A stretch of DNA of 64,000 nt. It comes from Opitutales bacterium. GTDB lineage: Bacteria; Verrucomicrobiota; Verrucomicrobiia; Opitutales; Oceanipulchritudinaceae. A program made the position numbers and the translations under genes. Within the stretch, counting starts at the first letter, position 1; each line of letters begins with the position of its first letter. This document shows, piece by piece, positions 37,515-47,791 of this stretch. Under the pieces are notes generated by a model, which was not told the DNA's origin, made no database searches, and saw only the letters and a list, made by a program, of their open reading frames with translations. The stretch spans positions 1 to 64,000 of the forward strand of contig SLNJ01000008.1 in the NCBI GenBank assembly GCA_007133065.1, written 5' to 3'.

Positions 37515-38116
37515 CTCCAGCTGTACACCCATTGCCAGTCGTCGCGCTCCTGTGCGTTGCGCGAGTATAGTATAACCCCCTCCCGCACCGGTTCCGCTGA
37601 AGCGTGCGGGATCTCGGCGAGCGCCGAAGGGGGAATGACCCCGCTCCCCTCCCCATCGACCACCACGACGATGTCCGGATTTCCAAATGCGTCCACGATC
37701 TCGCCGGCATACGTATTCCCCTCCGGTGAAAACTCCGCCTCGGAAAACGAATGGAAGGGGATCCTTCGGAAATTTGCCTTGCGGGCGTACACATCAAGTG
37801 GCTCACCACCTGACAGACCCCTTCCGCTCAGCGTTTCCACGAAAACAGCATTGTTATCGCGCAACGTAAACCGGGCCCCATCGACCCCCATCGTCGGATA
37901 ATGTCCATACTCCGCGCGAAAGTGCTCGTACGCGCTGCGGTATTGCTGAAACTGGAGCATCGTTCGGCTCTTCAAAGCCGCGCGCTGCACCAATCCGGCT
38001 GCCGGCAGCAGCAACGCCATCAGGATCGCGATCACCGCCATCACCACCAGCAACTCCACGAGACTCCATCCGCCTGTGCCCGGACCGTGTAATTCATCAC
38101 CGTCACCCAACGCCAT
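37511..38116 (-). CDS. Pseudopilin, GspG-like (first gene of cassette)
   Basis: A prepilin-type protein of about 201 residues. The cleavage region is TGG followed by WSLVELLVVMAVIAILMALL, so Trp rather than Phe is +1, and Glu is +5. YRSAYEHFRAEYGHYPT and the later FGNPDIVVVVDGEG resemble major-pseudopilin-like proteins of PVC bacteria. In-frame Mets are at 38155, 38137 and 38116. The promoter seen at 38144-38171 favours 38116, whose 16-residue leader is normal. The four proteins could build a pseudopilus driven by the ATPase at 7.2 kb, or belong to a Verrucomicrobium-specific cassette. Confidence 0.72.
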   Translation of the reverse strand: MALGDGDELHGPGTGGWSLVELLVVMAVIAILMALLLPAAGLVQRAALKSRTMLQFQQYRSAYEHFRAEYGHYPTMGVDGARFTLRDNNAVFVETLSGRGLSGGEPLDVYARKANFRRIPFHSFSEAEFSPEGNTYAGEIVDAFGNPDIVVVVDGEGSGVIPPSALAEIPHASAEPVREGVILYSRNAQERDDWQWVYSWR

Positions 38117-38143
38117 CACACCCGGGATCACAGGCATCGAATC

Positions 38144-38171
38144 ATAGTATGTCAATACGATTTATTGTAAA
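38144..38171 (-). promoter_or_regulatory. Candidate promoter of the pseudopilin operon
   Basis: On the minus strand TTTACA (38171-38166) and TACTAT (38149-38144) are 16 bases apart. Transcription would begin near 38137, downstream of the furthest possible start codon of the first pseudopilin, supporting the later Met. The remaining 280 bases up to rho show no gene or clear signal. Confidence 0.45.
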
Positions 38172-38451
38172 TAGTTTTAACGGCCCGGCAACGCTGAGCC
38201 CCGGTAGAGGGGGCCGCGCACAGAGCCGAAAAACCTCCGCTAATATCGTTGACATGCGCGTGGATACCCCGTTCTACTGAAAAGCGACGCTCCCGAACAA
38301 GCAGGATCCGGCCGTGTTCTACAGGGCCGGGTTTCGGGAAGTCATTTCCGGGACGAACCAACGTCCTTCCTTGCCGGATTCCATTCGAACGGGCTGACCG
38401 TACTCGCTTGATCGTGCTGATTCCGACGCAGGCAGATTTGTTTCCTATCGC

Positions 38452-39594
<1,143 letters not shown>

Positions 39595-39737
39595 CGTGGT
39601 CTCTGTGGCAGCATCACCCCGTCATATTGAATCGCGCGGGACTCCCTCAAGCGACGGCCTCCCAGGCTCAAAAGGAGGGATGGATGGCGCTGCGGACCGG
39701 ACCGGATCGCCTGACGCAAACTTTTTCGGCTTTTTTC

Positions 39738-39766
39738 TTGCCGGTGAAAATCCGGCTCCGTAATAC
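39738..39766 (+). promoter_or_regulatory. Candidate promoter upstream of the 586-residue protein
   Basis: TTGCCG at 39738-39743 and TAATAC at 39761-39766 are 17 bases apart. The predicted start near 39773 leaves fewer than ten bases before the ATG at 39782, so the mRNA would be nearly leaderless, matching the lack of a ribosome-binding sequence there. Confidence 0.4.
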
Positions 39767-39781
39767 ACTCGGGCTTATTGC

Positions 39782-41542
39782 ATGCAAAATTTTGCCGATC
39801 AATGTCTTGATATGGCCCGTTCCATGCTGGGCCACAATCTGGAAGCCATAAACGAGGACGGGACTGTATCCCCTCTGGAGGGCGAGTACGACCGTCCCGA
39901 CGTGTCCGGTCACGCCGCCCTCGCAATCGGGGAATTCTACCGCGCCACGGGTGAGGCCACGCTTGGGGAGTTCGATCTGATCGATCGCGCGGCCCGGTGC
40001 ATCACCGCCCAGGCTTTCACCGACGACGAACACGAGAACGGGTTGGCGTACGCAGCCCTCGGCCTGCTCTCATTCGGACCGGCCAAGGACCGCAATCCCG
40101 TGTGGGAACGTCTGCTCGATCCGACCCGCGAGCGACTCGACCGGCGATTGCTTGCGCGAAGCGATTACGACAACCACTTTCAGGCGTTCAACATCGCCAA
40201 GGCGGTCACCCGATTCAGCATGGGGCTGTCGAAGAAGGATGAGACCGGTCGCCTTATCGATCGTTTCGTCGAACGAATCCGCCAGCACAGCTCGCAGGGA
40301 TTTTGCGACGACAAACCGGAATACGGGATCGGAGGCGTCTTCGACATCTACGGACCGATGAGTTTTGTGTTCATCCGCCAGGCGCTGCAGCTGCATGCCA
40401 ACATACACCTGCGCGATCGGAAGCTACCCACTCTGCGCACTTACGCGGAGAAGTACCTGCGCCTGCTCCCCGACCTCGTCCGCCAGGACGGCATGGGCTG
40501 GATCTACGGGCGCGGGATCGGTGCCTACGGTCAGATGCACTGCATCAGCATCATCTTGCAGAGCATACGCGACGGCTGGATCGGCGAGGATCAGCTTCCT
40601 CTCTACTACGATATTCTGCGGAGGCTCTTCCAGTTCTTCTTCATGACTTTCCTCGACCAGGAGCAGGGATACCTGGTGATCCGCGACGCCGAACGCAATA
40701 CGATCCCGGCGCACACCAGCCGGATGGCCGATTATGATGGCACCCGCTACCTCTGCCAGTGGAGCCGCCTCGCGCGCTCCATCGGCGGTTCCATGAACGC
40801 AAAACCCCAGCAGTTGCGCACGACCGGACGCTTCGTCGTGTTCGATAAGTGCAATAAGAAGGAACAGGGGCTCTTTATCTACCAGGACACCGACAGCGGT
40901 CTGCATGTGCAGCTTCCGCTGTGCGCTTCGGGTGATCCCGGGATTTCCGACTCGCTCGCCTTTCCGCACTGTCCCGGAGTCTTCGACTGGCCGGTCAACC
41001 GCGGCCTTCCGATCCTTATCCCGCAGCTAACATTCGGCGAGAACAAGGTGGTTCCCGCTTTTTACGGGAAACACTGCGTGACCGGACTCGGGTTGCGGCG
41101 TTCCTTCTATTTCCGTTACGAGCAGCCCGAACTGATCACGACCGATGAGAAGATCCTGAACGGCGTGGGAAGCGTGAAGGTGGCGTGGAACTTCATGAAA
41201 AATCAGGTCACCGGTGATTTCATCTTCACGGTCAAGAATCAGATCCAGATGGATGAAATGCGGTACGTGCTCGCAATCGGCTCTCCCCACTCGCGTTTTC
41301 GCGTCGGAACCACCTTCACGCTCGGCAACGAAGGATTGCGCTGCAAGGTGATCCGGGATGATTTCCAGGCGGTATGGCAGGAGACGGAGGTCGTCACCAA
41401 CGATCCGGAATACCGCACCTACTACGGGAACCTGCACTACCTGCAAATTTTGCTTCGCGATCATCCGCTGATCATGCGTCCGGGCCGGCAATACCGTCTG
41501 ACGGTTCGTTTCGAGCCCGACATCACCTTTGCCGACGGCTGA
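39782..41542 (+). CDS. Uncharacterised cytosolic protein, toroid-plus-beta-sandwich type
   Basis: A 586-residue protein without signal peptide or membrane helix. The first 350 residues are helix-rich with repeated aromatic turns (YAALGLLSFGP, GFCDDKPEYGIGGVFDIYGP, GWIYGRGIGAYGQMHC), suggesting an (alpha/alpha) toroid as in carbohydrate-active enzymes. The last 230 residues look beta-rich (SFYFRYEQPEL, YRLTVRFEPDITF). That plan is common in polysaccharide lyases and related hydrolases, but I do not recognise the family, and no catalytic residue can be named. It precedes hisF by 27 bases and may share its transcript. Confidence 0.5.
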   Translation: MQNFADQCLDMARSMLGHNLEAINEDGTVSPLEGEYDRPDVSGHAALAIGEFYRATGEATLGEFDLIDRAARCITAQAFTDDEHENGLAYAALGLLSFGPAKDRNPVWERLLDPTRERLDRRLLARSDYDNHFQAFNIAKAVTRFSMGLSKKDETGRLIDRFVERIRQHSSQGFCDDKPEYGIGGVFDIYGPMSFVFIRQALQLHANIHLRDRKLPTLRTYAEKYLRLLPDLVRQDGMGWIYGRGIGAYGQMHCISIILQSIRDGWIGEDQLPLYYDILRRLFQFFFMTFLDQEQGYLVIRDAERNTIPAHTSRMADYDGTRYLCQWSRLARSIGGSMNAKPQQLRTTGRFVVFDKCNKKEQGLFIYQDTDSGLHVQLPLCASGDPGISDSLAFPHCPGVFDWPVNRGLPILIPQLTFGENKVVPAFYGKHCVTGLGLRRSFYFRYEQPELITTDEKILNGVGSVKVAWNFMKNQVTGDFIFTVKNQIQMDEMRYVLAIGSPHSRFRVGTTFTLGNEGLRCKVIRDDFQAVWQETEVVTNDPEYRTYYGNLHYLQILLRDHPLIMRPGRQYRLTVRFEPDITFADG

Positions 41543-41569
41543 TCGCGGCCACCCCACACCGGGAGTCCC

Positions 41570-42331
41570 ATGCTCTCCGCACGCATCATACCATGTCTCG
41601 ACGTCTCGGACGGCCGTGTTGTCAAAGGCGTCAAATTCGTATCGTTACGGGACGCAGGAGATCCCGTGGAAACCGCCCAGACCTACGAATCGCAAGGGGC
41701 GGATGAATTGGTGTTCCTCGACATCACGGCCTCGCACGAAGAGCGCGAAATCATGCTCGATGTCGTCGAGCGTACCGCCTCCCACTGCTTCATGCCGCTG
41801 ACCGTGGGCGGCGGATTGCGTTCGATTGAGAACATTCGGCAGATGCTTAACGCCGGCGCCGACAAGGTGAGCCTGAATTCCGCCGCGATCGCCGATCCCA
41901 CCCTCGTCGAGCGGGCCGCATCGCGGTTTGGAAACCAGTGTATCGTCGTCGCCATCGACGCCAAACGCGTTCCCGGAACAGAGTCCTGGGAAGTGTACAC
42001 CCACGGCGGACGGAGGGCGACCGGACGCGACGCCATTGCCTGGGCGCGCGACGTTGCGGCGAAGGGGGCCGGAGAGATCCTGCTGACGAGTATGGATTGC
42101 GATGGCACGCAGGACGGGTACGATGTTGAGCTGACTCGGCGCGTCAGCGACGCGGTGGAGGTACCGGTCATCGCCTCGGGAGGGGCCGGAGCCCTCTCTC
42201 ACTTCGCCGACGCGCTCGCGCGCGGCAAAGCCAGTGCCGTTCTGGCCGCCAGCCTCTTCCACTTCGGCACGTTGACCGTGTCGCAGGTGAAGGAGTATCT
42301 GCACGAACAGGGAATTCCCGTGCGTATTTGA
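41570..42331 (+). CDS. hisF: Imidazole glycerol phosphate synthase cyclase subunit
   Basis: A 253-residue TIM barrel that closes the imidazole ring in histidine synthesis, using ammonia from HisH. The catalytic aspartates lie in [15 protein letters not shown] and [15 protein letters not shown]; phosphate loops are TVGGGLRS and IASGGAGAL. No hisH or other his gene is adjacent, so the pathway is scattered in this genome. It sits between an uncharacterised protein and a GH43-like gene. Confidence 0.92.
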   Translation: MLSARIIPCLDVSDGRVVKGVKFVSLRDAGDPVETAQTYESQGADELVFLDITASHEEREIMLDVVERTASHCFMPLTVGGGLRSIENIRQMLNAGADKVSLNSAAIADPTLVERAASRFGNQCIVVAIDAKRVPGTESWEVYTHGGRRATGRDAIAWARDVAAKGAGEILLTSMDCDGTQDGYDVELTRRVSDAVEVPVIASGGAGALSHFADALARGKASAVLAASLFHFGTLTVSQVKEYLHEQGIPVRI

Positions 42332-42426
42332 CGGGGGAATACCGGTGCGCGAAGAGACGCCCCTCCGCCAAGGCAGACTCGATTCGGCTCGACACCCTGC
42401 CACAACACACCTTCATCTTTACCCCA

Positions 42427-43497
42427 ATGCCAGACCAAGCGAATACCGTCACCCTCCCACCGCCCCCGTACCTCCGCGACCCGTTCCCGCCCGCACCGGT
42501 AAACGGCGGATTCGCGATGGAAGGATGGTGGGTCTGGTGCGGTTCCGTGATTCAGGGTGAGGACGAACGCTTTCACATGTTCGCCTCGCGCTGGCCGAGA
42601 TCGCTCCGGTTTTCACATTGGGCGGTGCGTTCGGAAGTCGTACGGGCGAGCGCCGACCGGCCCGAGGGACCCTATCGGTTCGAGGAAGTCATCCTTGGTC
42701 CGCGCTCTGAGGACGCCTTCGACGCCAAGGTCGCGCACAATCCCAGTATCGTCCGCCACGGCGACACGTACCTCCTGTTCTACACCGGTAGCACGTACGA
42801 CGGAGCGAGGCCGACGGCGGAAGATCCCGGCACATGGGCCGGTCGGCGGAGCATGCAATCATGGCACAACAAGCGGGTCGGCCTGGCGACCGCACCCTCG
42901 GTGTTCGGGCCATGGACCCGGTCGAACGAACCGGTTCTCAACACGCGTCCCGGCAAGTGGGATGCGATAATCACGAGCAACCCGGCACCGTGCGTCGCCG
43001 AGGACGGAAGTGTTCTCCTGCTGTACAAGAGCACGGACAGCCGGCACGATCAACAGGGCCGCTTCCGCGGCCGTTTTCAGCTTGGCGCAGCGCGGGCACG
43101 GCACTTCAGCGGCCCCTTCGAGCGTATCGGAGAGGGACCAATCCTAAAGTTTTCAGACGGCACGGCTCACGTGGAGGATCCCTTCGTATGGCGGGAGAAT
43201 GGACGCTATTGGGCGATCATGAAGGATATGACCGGAGTCATCGGCGGCGAGGAAGGCGCGGGAATCGCGGCATTTTCGAACAACGGTGCCGATTGGACGC
43301 TCGCTGAACCACCCCGGGCCTACAGCCGAACGGTCCAATGGTCCGATGGCAGCATCACTCGCCCCGGCAAACTCGAGCGCCCGCAGCTCCTCATCGTCGA
43401 CGGCCGACCCACCCACATCTTTTTCGCCACAAACGACGCCACGCATGGCACGCGCGACGCCACGCGCACGTGGAACATGGTTCGTCCGCTCTCCTGA
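42427..43497 (+). CDS. GH43-like five-bladed beta-propeller glycosidase
   Basis: A 356-residue protein with the repeating blades of GH43/GH117-type enzymes: DAFDAKVAHNPSIVRHGDTY, LLFYTGSTYDG, TSNPAPCVAEDGSVLLLYKS and HVEDPFVWRENGRYWAIMKD. The acidic residues in the blade starts are likely catalytic. No signal peptide is seen, implying action on imported oligosaccharides. The ATG at 42427 lies in a poor ribosome context, but the frame upstream to 42328 lacks family likeness. It is 29 bases before the first GH16 gene. Confidence 0.65.
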   Translation: MPDQANTVTLPPPPYLRDPFPPAPVNGGFAMEGWWVWCGSVIQGEDERFHMFASRWPRSLRFSHWAVRSEVVRASADRPEGPYRFEEVILGPRSEDAFDAKVAHNPSIVRHGDTYLLFYTGSTYDGARPTAEDPGTWAGRRSMQSWHNKRVGLATAPSVFGPWTRSNEPVLNTRPGKWDAIITSNPAPCVAEDGSVLLLYKSTDSRHDQQGRFRGRFQLGAARARHFSGPFERIGEGPILKFSDGTAHVEDPFVWRENGRYWAIMKDMTGVIGGEEGAGIAAFSNNGADWTLAEPPRAYSRTVQWSDGSITRPGKLERPQLLIVDGRPTHIFFATNDATHGTRDATRTWNMVRPLS

Positions 43498-43526
43498 ACA
43501 ACCGAAAACAAACAACCCACCTCGCA

Positions 43527-44408
43527 ATGAGCTCACAGCTTCCATACCAGTCCGACTCCGACACACCATTCGCGGCACCGGGCCAAACGCCCGAATCGCG
43601 CGCGGACACCCATCCGCACAGCAGCATCCTCCACCGGCGCCGCGTCTCCTGCGCGCTCGGGCTCATGGCCGCGTTCGCGCTCGCCGGCTGCCAGACGCCG
43701 GCGGTGGACCCCGCCGCGGCGTCCACACCGGATGAACCGGAACCCTCCCGTCCGTTTTTCGACAACTTTGAAGGGGACGCAATCGACACATCAAAGTGGG
43801 AAGTCGCAACGTGGTACGAACACGCCGGCCAGACCGGCACCGAGCGCACCTATATTGAAGATGGCATGCTCCACTTGCTCATCGTAAACGATTCCGAAGC
43901 GGGGGTCCTCAGCTCCGCCATTCAGACCTGGGATACATTTCTCTACGGTCGATGGGAGGCACGCTTAAAACCCTCGAACGTTTCCGGGGTGCTGAACTCG
44001 ATGTACACCATCGACTGGAACGGCGGGGACGGCACGCGACAGGAGATCGACATCGAGTTTCTAACCTATACATTCGGCGACGACAGCGCCGAAGTCCACC
44101 TGGCGGTACACGCCGCAAATCGCGACAGCTGGAACAGCGACGTGGTGCTCGATTTCAACCCCTCCGATGATTTTCATGTGTGGGGCTTTGATATCACACC
44201 GGAATATATCCAATGGTTTGTCGACGATCAGGTATTGTACACCTATCATTATGATGAAAAGCCGGTTACCGTCGATGCGCCATACCAGTTGAAATTCAAC
44301 ACGAGGTCGCAGCCGGGTTGGATCCGGGGACCGGCGGAACCGGATGTCGAATCGATCTATCAGATCGACTGGATTCGTTTCACTCCGGCCGCTCAGGTCG
44401 CCCCCTGA
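43527..44408 (+). CDS. GH16 family glycoside hydrolase, lipoprotein
   Basis: A 293-residue exported hydrolase of GH16, which cuts beta-1,3/1,4-glucans or sulfated galactans. The lipobox LAGC (Cys55) follows a long basic lead and the segment RRRVSCALGLMAAFA. The catalytic motif is EIDIE with Glu173, Asp175 and Glu177, the ExDxE pattern of the beta-bulge-free group. The ending SIYQIDWIRFTP is the typical last strand. A lipid anchor implies work at the cell surface. It is directly followed by a close duplicate. Confidence 0.82.
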   Translation: MSSQLPYQSDSDTPFAAPGQTPESRADTHPHSSILHRRRVSCALGLMAAFALAGCQTPAVDPAAASTPDEPEPSRPFFDNFEGDAIDTSKWEVATWYEHAGQTGTERTYIEDGMLHLLIVNDSEAGVLSSAIQTWDTFLYGRWEARLKPSNVSGVLNSMYTIDWNGGDGTRQEIDIEFLTYTFGDDSAEVHLAVHAANRDSWNSDVVLDFNPSDDFHVWGFDITPEYIQWFVDDQVLYTYHYDEKPVTVDAPYQLKFNTRSQPGWIRGPAEPDVESIYQIDWIRFTPAAQVAP

Positions 44409-44458
44409 AACACGGTTCACCTTGCGTGCGCATCCAGTATCACCACAGAACAATCACC

Positions 44459-45514
44459 ATGCATAGAGACCCATCGTTCCCCAGCCACGCGGTCCCCCCG
44501 GCGGGTACCGCGTACCCAAGACCACCCCGGCAACCACTCCGCTCCCCGTTCCTCGCCCTGCTCACCGCGGTCGTCCTGAGCCTCGCTCCAATGGACCTGG
44601 ACGCGCAACGCGGGCCGGCAGAGCCGCAAGACGGCTCCTTCTTCGACGATTTCGAAGGCGACCAGATCGACTCCAGCAAATGGCAGGTCGCCACATGGAC
44701 GGAACACGGCGGCCAGACGGGACGTGACCGCACCTACGTGGAGGACGGAAAACTCCACCTGGTCTTTATCAACGACTCGGAGGAAGGGTATTTGAGCGCA
44801 GCCATCCAGACTTGGGACACCTTCCTCTACGGACGATGGGAGGCGCGCCTTAAGCCGTCCGATGTACCTGGCGTGTTAAACTCGATGTACACCATCGACT
44901 GGGACGGGGGAGATGGGACGAGGCAGGAAGTCGACATCGAGTTTCTAACCTATACATTCGGCGACGACAGCGGCGAGGTTCACCTGGCCGTGCATGCCGC
45001 AAATCTCGACAGCTGGGACAGCAATATCGTGCTCGATTTCAACCCCTCCGATGATTTTCACGTCTGGGGCTTCGATATCACACCGGAATATATCCAATGG
45101 TTTGTGGACGAGCAGGTCTTGTACACCTACTACTATGACGAGAAACCGGTTACCGTCGATACCCCGTACCAACTCAAGTTCAATGTCTGGTCGCAGCATA
45201 ATTGGATTCAAGGTCCCCCCGAAGCGGATGTGGAAACCGTCTACCAGATCGACTGGATTCGCTTTACCCCGGCGCAGGTGACCCCCACCCCGACGCCGAC
45301 GCCCACTCCCGAGCCAAGCAGCTACGGCTATCTACACACCGATCCGGATACTCCGATTATCGAAACCGGCGGCTTTCTCGGGACGCTTCAAGTGGAATTC
45401 GCTCCCTGGGTATACAGTTACCGCCTCGGAAATTGGTGGTTCATCCCGGATCCGAACTCTGACCTGAGCACCGAACCGGGCGCATGGATCTACATCACGA
45501 ATCCGGAAGAATAG
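44459..45514 (+). CDS. GH16 family glycoside hydrolase with C-terminal aromatic module
   Basis: A 351-residue secreted duplicate of the previous enzyme, with a signal-type helix (FLALLTAVVLSLAPM) but no lipobox. The catalytic residues are Glu157, Asp159 and Glu161 (EVDIE). The catalytic domain stays closely similar to its neighbour, including long stretches identical at DNA level. A TPTPTPTPTPEP linker follows near 278, then a 60-residue aromatic module (APWVYSYRLGNWWFIPD, GAWIYITN) also found in two other secreted proteins of this window. Likely both enzymes share substrate but differ in location. Confidence 0.83.
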   Translation: MHRDPSFPSHAVPPAGTAYPRPPRQPLRSPFLALLTAVVLSLAPMDLDAQRGPAEPQDGSFFDDFEGDQIDSSKWQVATWTEHGGQTGRDRTYVEDGKLHLVFINDSEEGYLSAAIQTWDTFLYGRWEARLKPSDVPGVLNSMYTIDWDGGDGTRQEVDIEFLTYTFGDDSGEVHLAVHAANLDSWDSNIVLDFNPSDDFHVWGFDITPEYIQWFVDEQVLYTYYYDEKPVTVDTPYQLKFNVWSQHNWIQGPPEADVETVYQIDWIRFTPAQVTPTPTPTPTPEPSSYGYLHTDPDTPIIETGGFLGTLQVEFAPWVYSYRLGNWWFIPDPNSDLSTEPGAWIYITNPEE

Positions 45515-45645
45515 CGCACGGGTGCCCCGACGAGTGGAGCGCATCGGGCCACGATCCGTTGTAGCCCAACGGCGTCGCAGCGCCATCCCCGCACCGTCAC
45601 ACAAGCGCGCGCGAAGCGCCGTACCGATAAGAACCGGGGCGGGGA

Positions 45646-47289
45646 CTAAGCGTCGTCGCGGAACGGGTTGTCCGGATCCTGCGGATCGACGAACCAGCGG
45701 GGATTGCTGCTTCCCACGTAGTACCAGATCCAGGCATTCCGCGTATTGCTGTAGAGATACGGGTATTCCGATGCGCTGGTCCAGATCCAACCGATGTCAA
45801 AGTCCCAAAACCAGAACGCACTTTCGCCCGCGCCCGCCAGGTAGATCCAGCCGTGATCTCCGTGATTGGCCCAGCCCTCCGGCTGTTGTGGCGAAAAGCT
45901 TCCTTCATCATACGAGCCAAACCAAGAGTACGAAAACGGGTCGTCCGCGGGCGGCGTCGACTCTCCAAGGTGGTATTCCCGGATCATCTCTTCCCAGAGG
46001 GGAAGCGTCGTCCGGAATGACCAGCTCCAATCATCGCGATCAATATCGAACACCGTGGTGCTGCCGCTGCCATGCGAGTAGTTCCGGTATCCATGTTCGA
46101 GTTTGTAGCGCAGGTCGGTGATTCCAATGTCGAGGAGTTCGACGATTTCATCGGCCCGGTCCCCCGGCTCCCAATATCCGCCGATCAGAACCACCGTGTG
46201 ATTCGCGAGGTTGGGACGGAATCCATCGTAGGAATAGGTAATCGAGCTGCGCGCACCACTGGCGTCCGAGGAGTCGAACTCCCTCAGCATCCCCCGCTTC
46301 CCGAGATTTGGCAGGCCGCTGCATCCGGATGCGATTGTGCCGGTCGGGATGCCGTTCTCCAGGATCCCCGCGCCGTTGTTCAGGCCGCAACGGACCGTCG
46401 CTCCGTACGTATTGACGGTCAGCGCGTAGAGCTGCTGCATCGGATCCATCAGGGGCTCTCCGTGATAGCGGTAATCCCGGATGTGCTCCTCGATCTGTCC
46501 GCCGGTGGGAGCACCGGAACCGGGGTTGCTCTCCGCCCACGTAAAGGTCTCGTGGGGATTGGTGAGTCCCGCTGCGTCGAGTTCCGCCACGAACGCGGCG
46601 TGATCATAGTTGTCCAGGATCTCAGTCACCGCTTCGACCCCGCCGAAAAACACGGTGGCATGGATCAACCCCCCGAACATTCCCTCTCGAAAATTTGGAT
46701 TCCAGCCGCGGTTGAGGTTTGTGCCGCCGTCCAAGCCGGTCGGGGCTCGACCCCCGGCATAGGTCTTGTCCGCCGTCGTATAGGCACTGGCCACAAGAGC
46801 GGCCTTCATCAACAGCGTGATCTTGTTGCGCTCCTCCTCGCTCAGGACGTCGTTCCAGAAGGGGGCAGCGTGGCGAAGAATCGTGTAGGCGCCCGTGATG
46901 TTCCGCTCGTGCTGCGCCGGATGCCCGCCTGTCGCGGTGATCGCGTTCGTTCCTTCGAGACTGTAGCGGATCTGATCGAGCATTCTGCCCCGATCGCGGC
47001 GATCAGCGCCCGACAGGACCCCCAACGCATGTGTGATCTGCCATCCACCATTCCAAGCCCCATGGGTGTGAGAACCTCCCGATAGGTTGCGGTTATAGCG
47101 GATCAGCGGCGCCTGGAGCCCCGTGTCCAAAACATGCTTGGGTGGAGACAATACCACTGCCGGTTCAAAACCGGCATTTAATGAACCGGTGCCGACAGAA
47201 AACCCGAGGGCCAGGATCGAGATCAACAGGGCTGATATGACCGGAGACGGTTTCCCGGCCGAAGTGGCGTGTCGACTTGATGCGTTCAT
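45646..47289 (-). CDS. Secreted (alpha/alpha)-toroid polysaccharide-lyase-like protein
   Basis: A 547-residue exported protein with a signal helix (PVISALLISILALGFSVGTG). The main domain is helical with conserved-looking blocks GGSHTHGAWNGGWQITHAL, GGHPAQHERNITGAYTILRH and NLNRGWNPNFREGMFGGL. These resemble toroid lyases such as the PL38 type, but the family is uncertain. The C-terminal 75 residues are the same aromatic module as in the second GH16 (GWIYLAGAGESAFWFWDF, YPYLYSNTRNAWIWYYVG). The start at 47289 puts the signal at the N-terminus. It is divergent from rhaM. Confidence 0.6.
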   Translation of the reverse strand: MNASSRHATSAGKPSPVISALLISILALGFSVGTGSLNAGFEPAVVLSPPKHVLDTGLQAPLIRYNRNLSGGSHTHGAWNGGWQITHALGVLSGADRRDRGRMLDQIRYSLEGTNAITATGGHPAQHERNITGAYTILRHAAPFWNDVLSEEERNKITLLMKAALVASAYTTADKTYAGGRAPTGLDGGTNLNRGWNPNFREGMFGGLIHATVFFGGVEAVTEILDNYDHAAFVAELDAAGLTNPHETFTWAESNPGSGAPTGGQIEEHIRDYRYHGEPLMDPMQQLYALTVNTYGATVRCGLNNGAGILENGIPTGTIASGCSGLPNLGKRGMLREFDSSDASGARSSITYSYDGFRPNLANHTVVLIGGYWEPGDRADEIVELLDIGITDLRYKLEHGYRNYSHGSGSTTVFDIDRDDWSWSFRTTLPLWEEMIREYHLGESTPPADDPFSYSWFGSYDEGSFSPQQPEGWANHGDHGWIYLAGAGESAFWFWDFDIGWIWTSASEYPYLYSNTRNAWIWYYVGSSNPRWFVDPQDPDNPFRDDA

Positions 47290-47394
47290 AATACAGATCG
47301 GCCGGATTCTTCGATCCTTTCTAGCCTGACTCAATATAATTCGAGCCAATTGCTTTGCTCTGAGATCGCTACAACGACCCCACATTGAATTTAC

Positions 47395-47411
47395 TTTGCA
47401 GAGTCTGCAAA
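47395..47411. promoter_or_regulatory. Perfect operator-like palindrome upstream of rhaM
   Basis: TTTGCAGA-G-TCTGCAAA is a 17-base perfect palindrome in the 144-base divergent gap between the lyase-like gene and rhaM, 22 bases before the rhaM start. The form fits a site for a dimeric sugar regulator such as a LacI- or GntR-type protein. No regulator gene is adjacent. Confidence 0.55.
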
Positions 47412-47433
47412 TTCAGGCATTACTCCAGGGGTT

Positions 47434-47748
47434 ATGATACGCAAAGCATTTGTCATGTCGGTCCACCCCGGTCACGAAGCCGAGTACGAGAAGCGGCATA
47501 ATCCGATCTGGCCGGAGCTGGAGCAAGCCCTCAGGGATCACGGCGTCTCGAACTACTCCATCTTCCTCCACCCTGAGACGAATCAACTCTTCGCCTATGC
47601 CGAGATTGAAAGCGAATCGCAGTGGGCGCGTATCGCGGAAACCGATGTCTGCCGGCGCTGGTGGCGCGAAATGAGCGAGCTCATGCCCGCCAACCCCGAT
47701 GGCAGCCCCGTCACCGCCGGCCTCAAGGAGGTCTTCCACATGGATTGA
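47434..47748 (+). CDS. rhaM: L-rhamnose mutarotase
   Basis: A 104-residue protein that interconverts the alpha and beta anomers of L-rhamnose. It aligns along its whole length with the E. coli enzyme: [10 protein letters not shown] start, catalytic His22 in [10 protein letters not shown], and [20 protein letters not shown]. No other rhamnose gene is in the window. A palindromic operator-like site lies just upstream. It is followed 43 bases later by the UppP-like gene. Confidence 0.93.
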   Translation: MIRKAFVMSVHPGHEAEYEKRHNPIWPELEQALRDHGVSNYSIFLHPETNQLFAYAEIESESQWARIAETDVCRRWWREMSELMPANPDGSPVTAGLKEVFHMD

Positions 47749-47791
47749 TCCGGTTTGCCTGTCAACCGTACCGAACGAATCCGAAACCGCC

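Noticed and set aside
45287-45330. ACCCCG/ACGCCG-type short tandem repeat in the second GH16 gene
   Set aside because: It encodes the TPTPTPTPTP linker between catalytic domain and C-terminal module, so it is an ordinary coding linker and not a separate repeat element.
47335-47340. Perfect TATAAT before rhaM
   Set aside because: No acceptable -35 lies 16-18 bases upstream on either strand, and it is almost 100 bases from the gene.
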